Assembly: GCA_003135995.1 (NCBI GenBank)
Contig: PNBM01000282.1
Location: 9,581-16,283 of the forward strand
Direction: 5' to 3'
DNA: 6,703 bases
Source: Ignavibacteriota bacterium
GTDB taxonomy: Bacteria > Bacteroidota > Ignavibacteria > Tepidaquicellales > Tepidaquicellaceae
Shown here in pieces: positions 4,567 through 6,703 of the stretch. Within the stretch, counting starts at the first letter, position 1. Every line of letters begins with the position of its first letter. Both the position numbers and the translations under genes were made by a program. Under the pieces are notes generated by a model that was given only the letters and a program-made list of their open reading frames with translations, ran no database searches and was not told the DNA's origin.

Positions 4567-6703
4567 TTAAAGAAGTATAAAATCTATTTTTTTTGTTTCC
4601 AGGTCTGCCGAGATTACTTTAATTTTTACTCTATCACCCGCACGAAACGTTTTACCTTTTCTTAAACCAACGGCATAATGTTTTTTCTCGTTGAATTCAT
4701 AATAATCATCTTCAATGTCCCGGAATCTAACCATTCCTTCTATTAACAATTCCATTATTTCAACGAACAAACCATAACGAACTATTCCGGAAACAATCCC
4801 GTTATATTCATCTCCGATATGCCGGGATAAATATTCTATTTGTTTTATTTTTATGGATTCTCTTTCCGCGGCTACGGCATTTTGTTCACGAGTAGAACAA
4901 TGCTTACAAATATCGGGGAGAATTTTTTTAAAATTTTGAATTTTATTTAAGGTGGATAATTTTAAATCGTCTGAACGCGAATTTCCAATTTCTAAATAAT
5001 AAGTCAGCATTCTATGTACCATTAAATCAGGATATCTCCTTATAGGCGATGTGAAATGTGTGTAGTCATCAAATCCTAAACCATAATGTCCTATATTTTT
5101 TTCCGAATATATAGCTTTTGCCATAGAGCGAATAAGTAAATCATTAATTATATATTCTTCGGGTTTCCCTTTTATTGCTTCGAGCAGTCCCTTTATAGTT
5201 TTTTTATTTTTTATATCGAATTTATAGCCAAACTGCATAACGAATTCAGACAGGTCATTTAATTTTTCTTCATCGGGCAAATCGTGAACCCTGTATATAA
5301 ACGGGTAATTGGTTTTATCCCGTTTTGATAAATTTACAACAAATTCCGTAATGCATTTATTTGCGAGAAGCATAAATTCTTCTATCATACGCATAGAATC
5401 GAGACGTTCTTTGACAAAAATATTTTTGATACTTCCATCCACATCGAATTCCAGTTTCACTTCAGGAGAATCGAAATCTATACTGCCTGAATTAAGCCTG
5501 ATTTTATTTAATTCCTTCGCAATTTTATTCATCAAAATCAGTTCTTTCTTAAAGTCCCCCTTTTTTGAATCAATTATTTTCTGTACTTCTTCATAAGTAA
5601 ACCTTCTCTTGCTGTTAATAACTGCTCTGACGATATTATAACTTACTACTTTGCAATTTTTATCCATCTCGATAAAAATCGAGAATGTCAGCCTGTCCTT
5701 TAGCTGCCGGAGCGAGCAAACATCCGTCGAGAGTATTTCCGGAAGCATGGGAACAACATTATTCAACAGGTAAACGCTGGTTCCCCGGATGAAAGCTTCT
5801 TTATCAAGTTCGGTATTTTCCCTGACATAATTTGATACATCTGAAATATGTACGCCAAGGACATACCCTTTAGAAATTTTTTTAATGGAGACCGCATCAT
5901 CAAAATCCTTGGCATCATCGGGATCTATTGTAAAGCATATTTCTTCCCTGAAATCAAGCCTTTCATTTGAAGTATTCATTTTCTCATCGAACGCAAATGT
6001 AGTTTCTTTGTTGACTCCGAGACTGAATTCTTTTGTTAGATCAAATTTTCGCAGCAAAGAGTTAAATTCCACATTAGCATCGCCGGCTCTGCCAAGAATT
6101 TCGATTATTTTACCTTCGAGTTCCGACGTTGAATAATTTAATTCATCGGGATTTAAAATTTCACAGACGACCTTATCACCAACATCAGCACCATTTTGGT
6201 TTTTTTGCGAAACATAGATATCTTTTTTTACTATTCTTGAATCAGGAACAACATATCCGAATAATTTACTTTTGAGAAATTTTCCCGTGACAATGATATT
6301 GTTCTTTTTATCAAAAGATAATATTTTCGCTTCTTTACTTTTTTTATTTTTCCTGTAAACAATCTGAAAATCAACTTTTTCTCCTTCCGTTAATTTCAAA
6401 GAAGAATTCCTGGTTATATCCAGATATTCGACCGTATTATTTTCATTAATATATTTTACGAGATAATTTTTATCCGAGTCTCTGATTATTTCACCTGTAA
6501 ATTTGTCGGTTTCATTAATATAAATTGAATAGTGTTTACCGGTTTTTGTAATTTTTTTCTCCCGTATAAGTTCATTCAGGGCATTTCGCAAAACGTGTCT
6601 CTCTGCACTTCCCAGACTAAGTCTGTTCAGTAAAGAATTAAACTTAATTTGTCTTTCAGGATTTTTTCTGAGGATTTGTAATATTTTATTATAGATTTGA
6701 ATT
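4567..6703 (-). CDS. rnr: Ribonuclease R (RNB-family 3'-5' exoribonuclease), 5' end beyond window
   Basis: RNase R degrades structured RNA processively from the 3' end, in mRNA turnover and rRNA quality control. The frame stays open to base 6703: 711 complete codons, counted here from 6702. There is no ATG before TTG 6591-6589, and that TTG lies inside the conserved winged-helix segment ERHVLRNALNELIREKKI, so the true start is off the right edge, probably only a few codons away. Domain order: winged helix (about 1-58), two cold-shock/OB domains (about 64-130 and 136-183), RNB catalytic domain (about 254-570), S1 domain (about 632-711). The motif TIDPDDAKDFDDAVS supplies the four metal-binding aspartates D260, D266, D268 and D269; HYGLGFDDYTHFTSPIRRYP (539-558) holds the conserved catalytic-channel Arg. 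The winged helix and double CSD favour RNase R over RNase II. The protein ends right after S1 (KKIDFILL), without the lysine-rich tail of E. coli RNase R. Confidence 0.96.
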   Translation of the reverse strand, partial: IQIYNKILQILRKNPERQIKFNSLLNRLSLGSAERHVLRNALNELIREKKITKTGKHYSIYINETDKFTGEIIRDSDKNYLVKYINENNTVEYLDITRNSSLKLTEGEKVDFQIVYRKNKKSKEAKILSFDKKNNIIVTGKFLKSKLFGYVVPDSRIVKKDIYVSQKNQNGADVGDKVVCEILNPDELNYSTSELEGKIIEILGRAGDANVEFNSLLRKFDLTKEFSLGVNKETTFAFDEKMNTSNERLDFREEICFTIDPDDAKDFDDAVSIKKISKGYVLGVHISDVSNYVRENTELDKEAFIRGTSVYLLNNVVPMLPEILSTDVCSLRQLKDRLTFSIFIEMDKNCKVVSYNIVRAVINSKRRFTYEEVQKIIDSKKGDFKKELILMNKIAKELNKIRLNSGSIDFDSPEVKLEFDVDGSIKNIFVKERLDSMRMIEEFMLLANKCITEFVVNLSKRDKTNYPFIYRVHDLPDEEKLNDLSEFVMQFGYKFDIKNKKTIKGLLEAIKGKPEEYIINDLLIRSMAKAIYSEKNIGHYGLGFDDYTHFTSPIRRYPDLMVHRMLTYYLEIGNSRSDDLKLSTLNKIQNFKKILPDICKHCSTREQNAVAAERESIKIKQIEYLSRHIGDEYNGIVSGIVRYGLFVEIMELLIEGMVRFRDIEDDYYEFNEKKHYAVGLRKGKTFRAGDRVKIKVISADLETKKIDFILL

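Noticed and set aside
5309..6136. Plus-strand open frames opposite rnr (5309-5596, 5885-6136)
   Set aside because: They lie entirely within the conserved RNB coding sequence on the other strand and have low-complexity Ser/Ile/Leu-rich products.
1..6703. Search for CRISPR arrays, insertion sequences, tRNA/rRNA genes, or defence or biosynthetic systems
   Set aside because: No repeated spacer-like units, terminal inverted repeats, transposase motifs or structured RNA genes were seen; apart from the lipoprotein gene, the coding content is housekeeping.

Overview
This AT-rich window (roughly one third G+C by eye) is a bacterial chromosomal housekeeping region. Every supported gene lies on the minus strand, so transcription runs from high to low coordinates. 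In that order they are: rnr (RNase R, 5' end off the right edge), a putative lipoprotein with a degenerate alpha/beta-hydrolase fold, rplM (L13), rpsI (S9), rpsB (S2), tsf (EF-Ts) and pyrH (UMP kinase, cut by the left edge). The order rplM-rpsI-rpsB-tsf-pyrH, the low G+C and the scarcity of Shine-Dalgarno sequences point to the Bacteroidota/Chlorobiota/Ignavibacteriota superphylum. A textbook TTGACA-N17-TATTTT promoter before rplM fits Bacteroidia poorly, so an Ignavibacteria-like or related lineage is the better guess. This placement is inference; no rRNA or marker comparison was possible.

Right part (6703-4567): nearly all of RNase R, from the N-terminal winged helix through two cold-shock domains and the RNB catalytic domain to a C-terminal S1 domain, with the four catalytic aspartates intact. 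Middle (4566-3007): a 395-base spacer with no convincing gene, then the lone lipoprotein gene, whose fold resembles an alpha/beta hydrolase but which has Asn where both the nucleophile Ser and the catalytic His are expected, then a 217-base spacer ending in the rplM promoter.

Left part (3006-1): the translation cluster. rplM and rpsI are 22 bases apart and form one unit with a very short, SD-less leader. A 299-base gap separates rpsI from rpsB. It holds a small GNRA-capped hairpin followed by a T-run just after rpsI, a candidate promoter, and a predicted hairpin about 10 bases before a strong rpsB Shine-Dalgarno. This arrangement suggests that rpsB-tsf-pyrH has its own promoter and possibly leader-mediated control, in addition to any readthrough from rplM-rpsI. 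rpsB, tsf and pyrH follow at spacings of 51 and 19 bases.

No mobile element, CRISPR array, tRNA, rRNA or defence-like system is visible. The window is mostly ordinary; the points worth checking are the degenerate hydrolase lipoprotein and the rpsB leader.
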